A DNA stretch of 64,000 nt from Enhygromyxa salina (GTDB taxonomy: Bacteria > Myxococcota_A > Polyangia > Nannocystales > Nannocystaceae). Shown one piece after another: positions 40,980 to 50,127 of this stretch; positions within the stretch are counted from its first letter, which is position 1; each line of letters begins with the position of its first letter. Both the position numbers and the translations under genes were made by a program. The stretch covers positions 1 to 64,000 of the forward strand of contig NZ_PVNL01000086.1 of the NCBI RefSeq assembly GCF_002994635.1. The letters run 5' to 3'. The notes below the pieces were generated by a model. The model was not told the origin of the DNA and searched no databases. It saw nothing but the letters and a program-made list of their open reading frames with translations.

Positions 40980-41459
40980 CTAACGGTCAGTCGCCATGTC
41001 GATGCGGATCGGACGGCCATCGAGCTCGTGCCCGCCGAGCTCGCGCATGGCCTTCGAGGCGGCCCTGCGATCGGCCATGGTCACGAACCCAAACCCGCGC
41101 GAGTCGCCGGTGTCGCGATCCATGACGATCACCGCGTCAACGACCTCGCCGACATCGGCGAACGCCTTGCGCAGCTCCACGGCGGTGGTGTCCCAGCTCA
41201 GTCCGCCGACAAACAAGCGGCAGGGCGGGCCCGAGGACGCGCCATCGGGATCTTCGCCGGTCAGGATGGTGCCGTCGGCGAGCACGCCTTCGACCGTCGC
41301 GTTGACGGCGGCCGTCTGGATATCAGAGACATTGGCGATCTCGACCTCGCCGGTGGAGTCTGCACGTCGTTGACGCGCGCGCTCCCCCTTCTCTCGCTGT
41401 TTACGCTCACGCTCGGCTTCACGCCTACGCTTACCTACCGAGTTACTACCGCGACCCAT
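40980..41459 (-). CDS. RNA-recognition-motif protein
   Basis: The 159-aa product starts at ATG 41459; an in-frame start at 41549 adds residues that do not look coding. A highly basic N-terminal tail (RRREAERERKQREKGERARQ) is followed by an acidic spacer and one RRM with RNP2 LFVGGLSW and RNP1 RGFGFVTM. It is expected to bind single-stranded RNA, as in cold-shock-related Rbp proteins of cyanobacteria and myxobacteria. The tail could give non-specific RNA or ribosome contact. Confidence 0.85.
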   Translation of the reverse strand: MGRGSNSVGKRRREAERERKQREKGERARQRRADSTGEVEIANVSDIQTAAVNATVEGVLADGTILTGEDPDGASSGPPCRLFVGGLSWDTTAVELRKAFADVGEVVDAVIVMDRDTGDSRGFGFVTMADRRAASKAMRELGGHELDGRPIRIDMATDR

Positions 41460-41865
41460 GCATGGACTCCCTGTGGCTGGTTGGACCCTTGCGACAGTGT
41501 GTTGGTCGCGTGGGCGAGTGAGGCGTGGACCGACCCGACGCAGCTCCACATGAGCCTGCGCGCTGGTACCCCGCCGTGAATTCGACTCGAGCGATCATCA
41601 ACGTTGTCGCCCCAACGCAGTCGATCGAGCGCCCGCGAGGGGCTCGATCTGATGGGGCGCGCGATGTGTTCGAGCTGAAATCGGTCTTGTCTCCGTTGCG
41701 CAACCCACGCCAGTGGGTGCCCAACAAGCGCGTACCCTAGCTCATCGCCGCACAGCTGACCAGCAGCGGTTTGCGCAGCGAGGGCCGCGGCGCCACCGCC
41801 ATCGCGGTGGCGGGGCGTAGCGGTGGCGGCCGCAGCGGTGGCGGCCGCGGCGGCCAGCGGGCACG
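41460..41865. promoter_or_regulatory. 406-bp divergent intergenic region
   Basis: This region separates the RRM gene (minus) and the Ser/Thr kinase gene (plus). Just before the kinase start it contains short imperfect repeats of ggtggcggccgc (about 41822-41855). A 71-codon open frame at 41525-41740 has no supporting feature. Promoters for both neighbours must lie here, but no confident motif was found. Confidence 0.4.
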
Positions 41866-43605
41866 ATGCTGGTGGGCGCAATGATCACCGGGGAGATGAT
41901 CCACGAGCGCTACCGGATCGAGGGGCTGCTCGGTCGCGGGGGCATGGGCGCGGTGTACAGGGCTCACCACGTGGGGCTGCGTCGCGACGTGGCGATCAAG
42001 GTGCTCCACACCGAGCTCAGCCGTGACCCCTCGACCGCCAAGCGGTTCGATCGCGAGGCCCACAGCGTCTCGCGCCTCGACCACCGCAACTGCGTGCGCG
42101 TGACCGACTTCGGCACGACCGACGGCGGGGTCAAGTACCTGGTCATGGAGCTGCTCGAGGGCGCCGAGCTCGAGGCGTCGCTGGGCCAGCCGTGGGCGCC
42201 GGTTCGGGCGGTCGACACGATCATGCAGATGCTCGAGGGCCTCGAGCACGCGCACCACTTCGGCATCGTCCACCGCGATCTCAAGCCCGAGAACGTGTTC
42301 GTGACCCAGGATTTTCGGGGCGGCGAGATCGTCAAGCTCGTCGACTTCGGGATCGCCAAGCTGATCGACGACGAGGGCGCCAAAGAGCAGCTGACGCGGG
42401 CCGGGATGGTGTTTGGGACGCCGCGCTACATGTCGCCGGAGCAGGCGTCGGGCGGCAAGCTCGACGAGCGGACGGATCTCTACGCGACCGGGCTGATCCT
42501 CTATCAGATGTTGGCCGGGCACCCGCCGTTCGTCTCGGACGACGCGGCCACCTTGCTGCGCATGCACATCCTGGCGGATCCCCCGGCGCTGCCGCCCAGC
42601 GTGCCCGAGCCGCTCGCGCGGGTGGTCGCCAAGCTGCTCGAGAAGTCGCGCAATGATCGACACGCCAGCGCCCGCGAGGTCATCGACGAGCTGGCGCGGC
42701 TGCGGCCGGAGCTGGTCGGAGCGGCGAGCGCCCCGGCGGCCGCGGCCCCGCAGGTCACGGGTCCCAGCGCGACGCCATCAATGCAGACCCACGCCGAGCC
42801 GGCCGCGGGGTCGAGCGCCTGGCAACCGGCGGCCGGACCCGCAGCTCGGCCCGCGGCTCCGCTGGCGCCCGTTGTTCCGCCAGCGCCCGTTGCTCCACAC
42901 GCGCCCGGCCCTGCCCTGGCGCCCGCTCTTCCCCTGCCGCCGGTTGGTCCCCCGCGAGCGCCCGCCCAGGAACCAAACGCCGCCACCCACGGCCATCAGC
43001 TGGCCCCGCACGCCGGAGGTCCTCATCACCCCGGGCTCGAGATCACCAGCTACGAGCCCGTCGTGATCACGCGGCCTCCGGCCCGCCCGGCGCGTCCGTG
43101 GCTGCCGTGGGCGATCGGGGCGGCCGCGATCATGGTCGCGCTGATGGCGTTCGGCGCTGGCCAGGCGCTGCAGGCCGACCACGACAAGCCCGCGGCGGCG
43201 ACCAGCCCCACCGCCGCGGGGGCCGAGCTCGGAGACCAAGCACGAGCACGAGCACAACCAGCTTCCGCTGGCGAGCGCGCAGACTTGGACTGCTCGGACG
43301 GCGTCTGCGAGTGCCGCAGCATGCCCAGCTGCCAGCTCGGCTGTGGGGAGGATTGCGTGGTCCGCTGCACGGACGTCGGCCACTGCGAGCTCAGCGTGGG
43401 TGACGAGAGCTCGGTCTGGTGTGATCGGGTCGGCAAGTGCACCGTCGAGTGTCTGGGCGACTGCGAGGTCCACTGCCCACAAGGTGGCTGCGACGTCCAG
43501 TGTCCAGATCGCCCCGACAAGCGCGGCAAACAAAAGCGCAAGAAGCCCAAGAAGTGCGGCGACGTGTACCTGTGCGGCCGCGACTGCGACGATGATGATG
43601 ACTGA
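41866..43605 (+). CDS. Transmembrane Ser/Thr protein kinase with Cys-rich tail
   Basis: This 579-aa kinase may start at ATG 41866 or, more typically for the family, at ATG 41881 (MITGEMIHERYRI). The PknB-type catalytic domain spans ~14-280: GRGGMGAVY, Lys45, HRDLKPEN (Asp138), DFG (Asp160), and an SPEQ activation segment. A long Pro/Ala-rich linker follows, then one transmembrane helix (~412-435), and an external tail with many cysteines (CSDGVCECRSMPSCQLGCG, CLGDCEVHCPQGGC) ending in a DDDDD cluster. The tail may sense an envelope signal or metal. It is followed 29 bp later by a thioesterase gene. Confidence 0.9.
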   Translation: MLVGAMITGEMIHERYRIEGLLGRGGMGAVYRAHHVGLRRDVAIKVLHTELSRDPSTAKRFDREAHSVSRLDHRNCVRVTDFGTTDGGVKYLVMELLEGAELEASLGQPWAPVRAVDTIMQMLEGLEHAHHFGIVHRDLKPENVFVTQDFRGGEIVKLVDFGIAKLIDDEGAKEQLTRAGMVFGTPRYMSPEQASGGKLDERTDLYATGLILYQMLAGHPPFVSDDAATLLRMHILADPPALPPSVPEPLARVVAKLLEKSRNDRHASAREVIDELARLRPELVGAASAPAAAAPQVTGPSATPSMQTHAEPAAGSSAWQPAAGPAARPAAPLAPVVPPAPVAPHAPGPALAPALPLPPVGPPRAPAQEPNAATHGHQLAPHAGGPHHPGLEITSYEPVVITRPPARPARPWLPWAIGAAAIMVALMAFGAGQALQADHDKPAAATSPTAAGAELGDQARARAQPASAGERADLDCSDGVCECRSMPSCQLGCGEDCVVRCTDVGHCELSVGDESSVWCDRVGKCTVECLGDCEVHCPQGGCDVQCPDRPDKRGKQKRKKPKKCGDVYLCGRDCDDDDD

Positions 43606-43634
43606 CAAGCCTGGCGCCCGCGGGTAGGCTGGCC

Positions 43635-44417
43635 GTGGTGCAACTTCAAGACGCCCCCGAGCTGACCCGAACGTGGCTGGCGTGCCCGCGGCCCCGCCCC
43701 GACGCCACGATCCGTCTGCTGTGCTTTCACCACGCGGGCGGCAGCCCGTCTAGCTTTCGGCCGTGGCTCGACGAGCTCCCGGACCACGTGGAGCTGCTCG
43801 CCGTGCGGCTCGCCGGTCGTGAAGCGCGGCTGCGGCAGACCCCGGTCAACAGCGTGGCCGAGGTCGTCGAGCCGCTCGCCGAGGCGCTCGCGCCCCTGCT
43901 GCGAGCCAGCCCTCGCCTCGCGATTTTTGGTCACAGCATGGGCGCGCTGCTGGGCTTCGAGCTCGCCCGTGAGCTCCGGCGTCGATCACTCCCACGCCCG
44001 GAGCTGCTGGTCGCGTCGGGCCGCAACGGGCCGGGCGTGGGCCGCAAGCTCGAGCTCCACAAGCTCAGCGACAAGCAGCTGATCGACGAGGTCCAGCGGA
44101 TCTACGGCGGCATCCCCAAGCCGATCCTCGACGAGCCCGAGCTGCTCGCGCTCACGCTCCCGGTCCTGCGCGCCGATCTCACGATTAACGAGACCCACAC
44201 GCTCAGTGAAGAAGCCCCGCTCGACATCCCGATCCGGGCCTACGCGGGCGTCGATGATCCCCACGTGGGCAAGGCCGGCCTCGAGCGATGGGCCGAGTTC
44301 ACGACCGCGAGCTTCGAGTCGGGCCAGTTCGCGGGCGATCACTTCTATCTAGCACCCGCGCCGGGCATGCGCTGGCTGCTCGACAAGCTCCGCGCCGATC
44401 TACCGGCCCAGGTCTGA
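43635..44417 (+). CDS. Type II thioesterase (GrsT-like)
   Basis: This 260-aa alpha/beta-hydrolase of the thioesterase II family hydrolyses mis-primed acyl groups from carrier proteins of nonribosomal peptide or polyketide synthases. Family landmarks are LLCFHHAGGSPSSFRPW, the nucleophile elbow FGHSMGALLGFELAREL (Ser101), an Asp in GVDDPHV and the catalytic His in GDHFYL. The start is GTG 43635 or GTG 43638. No NRPS or PKS gene is in the window, so it is stand-alone here and may serve a distant cluster. Confidence 0.9.
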   Translation: MVQLQDAPELTRTWLACPRPRPDATIRLLCFHHAGGSPSSFRPWLDELPDHVELLAVRLAGREARLRQTPVNSVAEVVEPLAEALAPLLRASPRLAIFGHSMGALLGFELARELRRRSLPRPELLVASGRNGPGVGRKLELHKLSDKQLIDEVQRIYGGIPKPILDEPELLALTLPVLRADLTINETHTLSEEAPLDIPIRAYAGVDDPHVGKAGLERWAEFTTASFESGQFAGDHFYLAPAPGMRWLLDKLRADLPAQV

Positions 44418-44419
44418 CT

Positions 44420-44482
44420 GGGACCTGATCAGACCTGATCAGACCTGATCAGACCTGGTCAGACCTGATCAGCCCTGCTCGG
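44420..44482. repeat. 10-bp tandem repeat rich in TGATCA
   Basis: The unit gacctgatca is repeated about six times with minor changes directly after the thioesterase stop. It lies between two convergent genes. TGATCA is self-complementary, so the array can form alternative hairpins, possibly contributing to transcription termination of both neighbours. Confidence 0.8.
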
Positions 44483-44488
44483 AGCTGA

Positions 44489-45877
44489 TCAGCTGCGAAA
44501 CAGCCCACGTCCGAGCCGCGAGAAGTCCCGCCGATCGCCCTTGGCGACCTCGTGCAGGAACACCAGCTGCGACCGGGCCTCGAGCCACGGCATCAGCACG
44601 CTCTCGTCTCCGGGGGTCGGCGTCCCGGGCGGATGGCAGAGCACCAGCTGCACGAGCTCCCCGGGCGACTCACCCGTGAGCATCGCCCGCTCGACCTCGG
44701 TCGGCGGCGGCACGTCACCGCTGTCGGCGATCAGCACGACCTCGTCGGCCGCGCTCACGCACGCCCGGGTCCACGCGTCGAGCTGACCGGCGACCAACAG
44801 CAGCACCGCGTCATGCTCGGCCTCGGCCGCCGACAGCCACTCACCAAACCGACGCAGGGCTGGATCGTCGTCGAGCGACACCGCACCGGGGGCGTCCGCG
44901 GCGAACTGTTGGGCCCCGAGCACGGCCACGTCGCTGCTGAGTTGCTCGACCAGCGCGCCCGCGAAGCCGCGTAGATCCACGCCTGGCTGGGCCGGAACCA
45001 GCGCGAGCGTGCGCGGATGGTTGACGACCACGGGCTGCTGGTTGGCCTGGACCAGGCGCCGCGCCAGCGTCCGCGCCAGACCCAGCGCCGCGCCGGGGTG
45101 GCGCATCAGCAGCGCCTCGAAGGTGGGCGCGGTCAGCCCCCGCAACCAGGTGTCACGCACCGCGCGGACCATCGCCGATCGCTCGCCGCCGATCAGCACC
45201 GCCAGCTCACCGACGGGCTGGCCCGGTCCGATCTCGGCCACGCGCTGCAGCTGGCCGTCTCGCTCGACCAGGACCTCGAGCCGGCCTTCATCGACCAGCC
45301 AGACATGCCGCAAGGTCTCGTTGGGGTTGAACAGCACCTCGCCGGCCTGAAGGTGGCGCTGGATCATCGCGCCGTCGATCTCGACGAGCATCGACAGCGG
45401 CAGCGTGCCAAACAAGGTGGCGAGCCCGAGCTCGAGCCGCGCGAGGTGGCGCTCGGTCACCGGGGTCAGCAGCGCGTCGAACACCCGCCGGGTCAACAAC
45501 CGGCGCACGTCGCTGTAGCCCAGCCCGATCAGCCGACAGCTGCCGACCGCCCGGATCGAGCCCGAGCGCACGCGCTCGCCCCCCACGACCAGCGGCAGCT
45601 CACCCACGCAGGCCCCGGGCGCGAGCCGCTTGCGCCACATCGGTGGATCACCTTGATAGACGTCGAGCTGGCCGGACACGAGCACGAACAGGGCGTCAGC
45701 CGGATCGTCTTGATGGAACAGCCAGGTGTCGTGGTCGAGCTCGAGCTCGAGGGCCGCCTCCGACAACAGCTTGCCGGCGGCCTTGGGCAGCGCGTCGAAC
45801 GGCCAGTAGCTCGAGATGTCGCCCGACGTGTCGCCCAAGCTGGTACCCCGCCCGTTCGGCCTGTTCAGGTAGCTCAA
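44489..45877 (-). CDS. Cyclic-nucleotide-binding protein resembling the NTE regulatory half
   Basis: This 462-aa protein has two cNMP-binding domains (about 20-150, containing WLFHQDDPADALFVLVSG, and 165-285, containing NETLRHVWLVDEGRLEVLV). The C-terminal part (VNHPRTLALVPAQPGVDL; EHDAVLLLVAGQLDAWTRAC) matches the segment that precedes the patatin domain in neuropathy target esterase-type proteins. The chain ends at DFSRLGRGLFRS, just where the patatin GGGGARG motif would follow, so the lipase domain is absent. TTG 45877 is proposed as start because it overlaps the VgrG stop (TTGA). Coupling to VgrG suggests a type VI secretion role. Confidence 0.75.
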   Translation of the reverse strand: MSYLNRPNGRGTSLGDTSGDISSYWPFDALPKAAGKLLSEAALELELDHDTWLFHQDDPADALFVLVSGQLDVYQGDPPMWRKRLAPGACVGELPLVVGGERVRSGSIRAVGSCRLIGLGYSDVRRLLTRRVFDALLTPVTERHLARLELGLATLFGTLPLSMLVEIDGAMIQRHLQAGEVLFNPNETLRHVWLVDEGRLEVLVERDGQLQRVAEIGPGQPVGELAVLIGGERSAMVRAVRDTWLRGLTAPTFEALLMRHPGAALGLARTLARRLVQANQQPVVVNHPRTLALVPAQPGVDLRGFAGALVEQLSSDVAVLGAQQFAADAPGAVSLDDDPALRRFGEWLSAAEAEHDAVLLLVAGQLDAWTRACVSAADEVVLIADSGDVPPPTEVERAMLTGESPGELVQLVLCHPPGTPTPGDESVLMPWLEARSQLVFLHEVAKGDRRDFSRLGRGLFRS

Positions 45878-47781
45878 TTGCTCCCGATCTTGTTGCCCTT
45901 GAGTACGATGTTTCCGCTGCCCTTGAGGGTGAGGTTGTTGCCGCTGAGCACGATGTTGCCGTTGCTCTTCATGGTCATCGACGCGGCCCCGCACTTGAGC
46001 GTGATCTTGTCGGCGGCCTCGATCAGCGTCTCTTTGTCGCTGGTGAAGCTCATGTTGTCGCCCGAGGTCACCGTGCGCAGCTTGCCCACGGACTCGCTGA
46101 CGTTGTTGCCGATGCTCTCAGTTCGATCGTGGCCGACGTCCTCGGTCTGATCGTGCTTGATCACGTTGGTCTGATCGTTGCCGATCTCTTGGTACTGGTC
46201 GTGGCCGATCGTCTCACGATGATCGTTCAAGATCTCCACGACCCAGTCCTTCTCACCGTGGATGTAGATGTGCTCCTCGCCCTTGGCGTCCTCGAAGCGC
46301 AGCTCGTTGAAGCCGCCGCCGCCCGGCGATGAGTTGGTCCGCCAGCCGGTCTGGGTCTTGTTGTCGGGCACCGCGAACGGCGGCGGGTACTCGCCGTTGT
46401 AGACGCAGCCGGTGCACAGCGGGCGATCGGGGTTGCCCTCGAGGAATTCGATCATGACCTCCATGCCGATCCGCGGGATGAACTGCGTGCCCCACCCGAG
46501 CCCGGCCCAGCTCTGCGAGACCCGCACCCAGCACGACGAGCCGGCCGTGTAGGTCGGCTTCTCTTCCCAGTAAAATTGGACGTGGATCCGCGCGTGTTGA
46601 TCCGTGTGGATCTCTTCGCCGTCGGGGCCGGTGACGATCGCCGTCTGCGGGCCGTGAACCCGGGGCTTGGGCGTGGCCGGCTCGGGCCGCATCACGGCGT
46701 CGAACGGCACGCACTCGAATTCGTTGGTGTACCCGGCCTCGGCGCCGCCGTCGTCCTGGGCCTGGTAGCTGTGACCGCCCGAGTGGGTCACCGCGGTGAT
46801 CAGGTACTCGATCTCGATGTCGGGCCGCTCGGAGTTGGCCAGCTTGAAGCGCAGGCCGGGCCGCATGCTCATGCAGTTGCTGCGGCCGCGCGCGATCCGA
46901 CCACCGATCGTCGAGGCGTGCTTGAGATCCGTGGCCTGGTCGCCGAGATCGTCGTCGATGTAGCGGCGCCGACCGTGGGTGTACACGCGGCGCTCGAGCC
47001 CGCGCGCGTCGGTGCCCGTGGCCGGCTCGCTCAGCAGGTTGCGCGGGGTCATCCAGTCGTAGTCGCGCCGCAGCGTGCCCGTGGTCGTGAGCTGGTTGGA
47101 CCACTCGAGCGCCTGGATCGACTCGACGTCGGCCAGCTCCGGCTGGGTCCCGATGATCGGGATGTCCGGGGTGCCGTCGAGATTCTCGATCTCGGTGTAC
47201 TGATCGTTGGCGTCGCGAAAGGTCAGGGTCTCGAGCCCGCTGTCGCCGTCGTGGATGAATTCGTAGCTGATGCCCTCTTCCTCGAGCAGCCGCGAGACAT
47301 AGTCGAAGTTGGACTCGCGGTACTGCGTGCAGTAGTCGCGGGCTGCGGCGCCCCGACTGACGCTACCGAAGTCGATCGCGCGACCGTAGGCGCCCAGCGC
47401 CTCGTCGAGCACCTCCGTGATGATCGCCTGGACGCTGAGCTCCTGCCAGATCTGCGACTTGACCTGCTGTCGCAGCAGCTCGAACGCGGGCACGACCTCG
47501 AGCCGGATCGTCATGTGGTGATCGACGATCCCGGTGTAGTCGATGCGGGACACCACCCCACAGATCGCGCGCTGCTCTTGGCCGCCGCGGACCAGTCGCA
47601 GCGCCGCGTTGCAGCCGAGCAAGCTGTCGGTCTCGGCCTCGCCGTCGGTCTCGGCGTCGATGACCACGCGATAGCTGCGGTTGAGCCCCTCCGCGATGAA
47701 CACGCGAGTGACGGTCCACTGCGCGCCCTCTTCGGACAACGTCAGCTCGTAGGCGGGCGGCGGGAGACTGAGCTTGAGCAT
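45874..47781 (-). CDS. vgrG: Type VI secretion spike protein VgrG
   Basis: The protein has 635 aa from ATG 47781. The N-terminal gp27-like part begins MLKLSLPPPAYELTLSEEGA. The gp5 OB-like core shows WVRVSQSWAGLGWGTQFIPR and GMEVMIEFLEGNPDRPLCTG. The C-terminal beta-helix needle is visible as short repeats (GHDQYQEIGNDQTNVIKHDQ; NIVLSGNNLTLKGSGNIVLK). It forms the puncturing tip of the type VI secretion tube. No effector extension is fused. It diverges from a DUF6484 gene and is coupled to the cNMP-binding gene downstream. Confidence 0.93.
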   Translation of the reverse strand: MLKLSLPPPAYELTLSEEGAQWTVTRVFIAEGLNRSYRVVIDAETDGEAETDSLLGCNAALRLVRGGQEQRAICGVVSRIDYTGIVDHHMTIRLEVVPAFELLRQQVKSQIWQELSVQAIITEVLDEALGAYGRAIDFGSVSRGAAARDYCTQYRESNFDYVSRLLEEEGISYEFIHDGDSGLETLTFRDANDQYTEIENLDGTPDIPIIGTQPELADVESIQALEWSNQLTTTGTLRRDYDWMTPRNLLSEPATGTDARGLERRVYTHGRRRYIDDDLGDQATDLKHASTIGGRIARGRSNCMSMRPGLRFKLANSERPDIEIEYLITAVTHSGGHSYQAQDDGGAEAGYTNEFECVPFDAVMRPEPATPKPRVHGPQTAIVTGPDGEEIHTDQHARIHVQFYWEEKPTYTAGSSCWVRVSQSWAGLGWGTQFIPRIGMEVMIEFLEGNPDRPLCTGCVYNGEYPPPFAVPDNKTQTGWRTNSSPGGGGFNELRFEDAKGEEHIYIHGEKDWVVEILNDHRETIGHDQYQEIGNDQTNVIKHDQTEDVGHDRTESIGNNVSESVGKLRTVTSGDNMSFTSDKETLIEAADKITLKCGAASMTMKSNGNIVLSGNNLTLKGSGNIVLKGNKIGSN

Positions 47782-47934
47782 GATATCTCTCGGGGGCACG
47801 TCCAGCGGCCCAACAAATCGCCGACCGCCGATATGGCCGCGCCAGCGCTCGCCCAAACCTGGGTCTGGACCCTCGCAGAATACCGGCGTGAACGTGCGTA
47901 CGGCAACCGTTCATCTGGTAGACTGCCCCCGGTC

Positions 47935-48636
47935 GTGACCGAGTCTGCCAACCAAGACGGTGAAGCCCCCGCGGACACCCCAGCGGCGTCGGAACACGCG
48001 ATCCAGCCCAGCGACGGCCCCACGCCCGGCTTGCTCGCCGAGCTGCTCGAGGGCACCCGCGACCAACCCAGCCCGCAAGCTGGGCCTCAGCTGCGGCCTG
48101 TAACACCCGCTTCACACCCGAGCTTCGGCACCCGCGTGGGGTGGCTGGTCGAGTGGGCGTCCGGTTCCGCCCCTACCGTCGACTTCCCGGGCAACGAGCA
48201 CGGCCCGCTCGCCGCCCGCAGCGTGATCCCGCTCGACCCCGACCTGGTGGCCGAGGCGATCGCCGAGCAGCGCGGCGTGATGTTGACCTTCGAGGACGGC
48301 CAGCCGCGCGCGCCGATCATCGCCGGGCTGCTGCAGCCCGTGGTGTTCGAGGTCGACGTCGAGCTCGAAACTGATCGGGAGCCGGGCAACACCAACACCA
48401 ACACCGACACCAACGCCGGTCAGGAGCTCGCCGCCAGCGAGGCCATCCCGCCGATGGCCGCCAGCGTCGACGGCCGGCGCGTCGAGATCGAGGCCGCCGA
48501 CGAGATCGTCCTGCGCTGCGGACAGGCCAGCATCGTGCTGCGCCGAAACGGCCGCGTCGTCATCCGCGGCACCTACGTCGAGACCCGCTCGCGCGGGGTC
48601 AACCGCATCAAGGGCGGCTCCGTCCAGATCAACTGA
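47935..48636 (+). CDS. DUF6484-domain protein (VgrG-associated)
   Basis: The 233-aa product starts at GTG 47935 with a disordered, acidic N-terminus. A DUF6484-type domain follows (RVGWLVEWASGSAPTVDFPG, LTFEDGQPRAPIIAGLLQP), then a C-terminal beta segment (IVLRCGQASIVLRRNGRVVI) similar in style to the VgrG needle and PAAR-like proteins. DUF6484 proteins are usually encoded with VgrG and TIGR02270 genes. It probably contributes to spike assembly or cargo loading. It lies 6 bp before the next gene. Confidence 0.8.
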   Translation: MTESANQDGEAPADTPAASEHAIQPSDGPTPGLLAELLEGTRDQPSPQAGPQLRPVTPASHPSFGTRVGWLVEWASGSAPTVDFPGNEHGPLAARSVIPLDPDLVAEAIAEQRGVMLTFEDGQPRAPIIAGLLQPVVFEVDVELETDREPGNTNTNTDTNAGQELAASEAIPPMAASVDGRRVEIEAADEIVLRCGQASIVLRRNGRVVIRGTYVETRSRGVNRIKGGSVQIN

Positions 48637-48642
48637 GGCCAA

Positions 48643-50019
48643 GTGGCAGCGCTGCTCTGGGACGTACAAGAGGAGCACCTCGGCGAGGCAGAGTTCTTCT
48701 GGGAGACCTGGGAGCGCGCCGTCGACTCGCCGATCTTCACGATCGGCGAGCTGCGGGCCGGACCCGAAGAGCGGCTGATGGCCAACATCATGGGGCTCGT
48801 GGTCGGCGGCCAGCCCGTGCTCGACCGCCTCGTGCGTCCCGTGCTCGACGAAGACCTCGACGATGATCGCTACCGAACCGCCGCGGCCGCGCTCGCGATC
48901 CTCGATGGCGGCGGGTTCGAGGGGCCCGACATCGTCCTGGACTATCTGCCCCGCGCTGGCGCCGAGGGTCGCTGGGGGCTGATCCGGGCCATGCACCTGT
49001 CGCGGCGAACGGACCTGGCCGCGCGCTTGATCGCCTCGTTACCCGAACACGACGGCCCCGCGCTCGCGGGCCGGCTCGAAGCGCTGACCGGACTCGGCGT
49101 CGACGTCGGCAAGCGCCTGCGGGTGTGGTTCAAGCACGGTGAGCCGCGCGTCCGCCGGGCCGCGGCCTGGCTCGCCCGGTACTCGACCTCGTCGAACGTG
49201 CTCAAGCGGCTGCTCAAGTTGATGCGAGACCCCGACGCCAAGCTGCGCGAGGCCGCGATCGAGAGCGCGCTGATCCGCGGGCTGCCCGGTTCGTGGCAGC
49301 TGGCCTGCGAGGCTGCGTTCGATCGCCAGAGCCCGGGCGGCGCCGGATCCCTGCGCCGCGCCGCGCTCGGATGGGTCGCCATGCAGGGCGACGCGGCCTC
49401 CCACGCGCGGATCTTGGAGCTGCTGCGTGCCCGGCCCGACCCGGATCTGCTGTGGGCGGCCGGCGTCACCGGTCGGCCCGACGCGGTCGACCTCGCCGCC
49501 GCGCTGCTCGACCACCCGCAGCTGGCCCGACTCGCGGGGGAGCTGATGACCTTCGTCGCCGGGCTCCCGACTCGCGTCGACCACTACTGGCTCGACGAGG
49601 GCGCGCACGGGGGCTACGGCGACGACGAGGACGAAGGGCTGCCCGTGCTCGGGCGGGACGACCTCGCGGCCAACCTGGTCCCGCCCGACGAGCTGCGCCT
49701 GCGGCTGCCCCACCCCGAGCGCGCGCGAGCGTGGTGGCTCGAGTGTCGCAACGAGCTCTCGCCTGCGCTGCGCTACTACGCCGGGCGGCCGCTGGAGCCG
49801 AGCACGATCGAGCACGCGCTGCGGACCGCACCCATGCGACGACGACACCCGCTCGCGCTGGAGCTTGCGATCCGCAGCGCGGGGATCGGCATGCTCGACA
49901 CCCGGGCGGCGGCGCGGATCCAGACCTCGCAGACCACGGCGATCTTCGCCAGCTTGGATCAGCTGCGCGCCCAAGGTCGCGGCAGCGTCGACTTCCAGGG
50001 TGGGTTGCCGCTGATGTAG
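48643..50019 (+). CDS. TIGR02270-family HEAT-like repeat protein
   Basis: This 458-aa protein (GTG start) is made of helical HEAT-like repeats (for example EPRVRRAAAWLARYS and DAKLREAAIESALIRGL). The N-terminal LWDVQEEHLGEAEFFWETWE is characteristic of the TIGR02270 family, which accompanies type VI secretion vgrG loci. HEAT repeats mediate protein contacts, so it may be a chaperone or adaptor for spike-bound effectors. Its start lies 6 bp after the DUF6484 stop, so the two genes form an operon. Confidence 0.83.
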   Translation: MAALLWDVQEEHLGEAEFFWETWERAVDSPIFTIGELRAGPEERLMANIMGLVVGGQPVLDRLVRPVLDEDLDDDRYRTAAAALAILDGGGFEGPDIVLDYLPRAGAEGRWGLIRAMHLSRRTDLAARLIASLPEHDGPALAGRLEALTGLGVDVGKRLRVWFKHGEPRVRRAAAWLARYSTSSNVLKRLLKLMRDPDAKLREAAIESALIRGLPGSWQLACEAAFDRQSPGGAGSLRRAALGWVAMQGDAASHARILELLRARPDPDLLWAAGVTGRPDAVDLAAALLDHPQLARLAGELMTFVAGLPTRVDHYWLDEGAHGGYGDDEDEGLPVLGRDDLAANLVPPDELRLRLPHPERARAWWLECRNELSPALRYYAGRPLEPSTIEHALRTAPMRRRHPLALELAIRSAGIGMLDTRAAARIQTSQTTAIFASLDQLRAQGRGSVDFQGGLPLM

Positions 50020-50092
50020 GGCGTCGCTCTGCGCGGGCCCCTGACTCGAGCGGCGCGAACATCGCGGCAAGAAATTATCGCAGCAGCTGCAA

Positions 50093-50127
50093 AGCACATC
50101 TGCGGGGGCCGACATCGCAGATGTGCT
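50093..50127. promoter_or_regulatory. 12-bp perfect inverted repeat spanning a start codon
   Basis: agcacatctgcg (50093-50104) and its exact complement cgcagatgtgct (50116-50127) are separated by 11 nt. The second arm contains the predicted ATG start (50123) of the next gene. As RNA it would fold into a strong hairpin masking the start codon; as DNA it could be a dimeric operator. Confidence 0.7.

Noticed and set aside
41525-41740. 71-codon open frame before the Ser/Thr kinase gene
   Set aside because: No ribosome-binding site, no recognisable motif and no neighbour coupling, so it is more likely intergenic.
44489-50019. Complete type VI secretion gene cluster
   Set aside because: Only VgrG and accessory genes are visible; no Hcp, sheath, ClpV or membrane-complex gene was found in the window.
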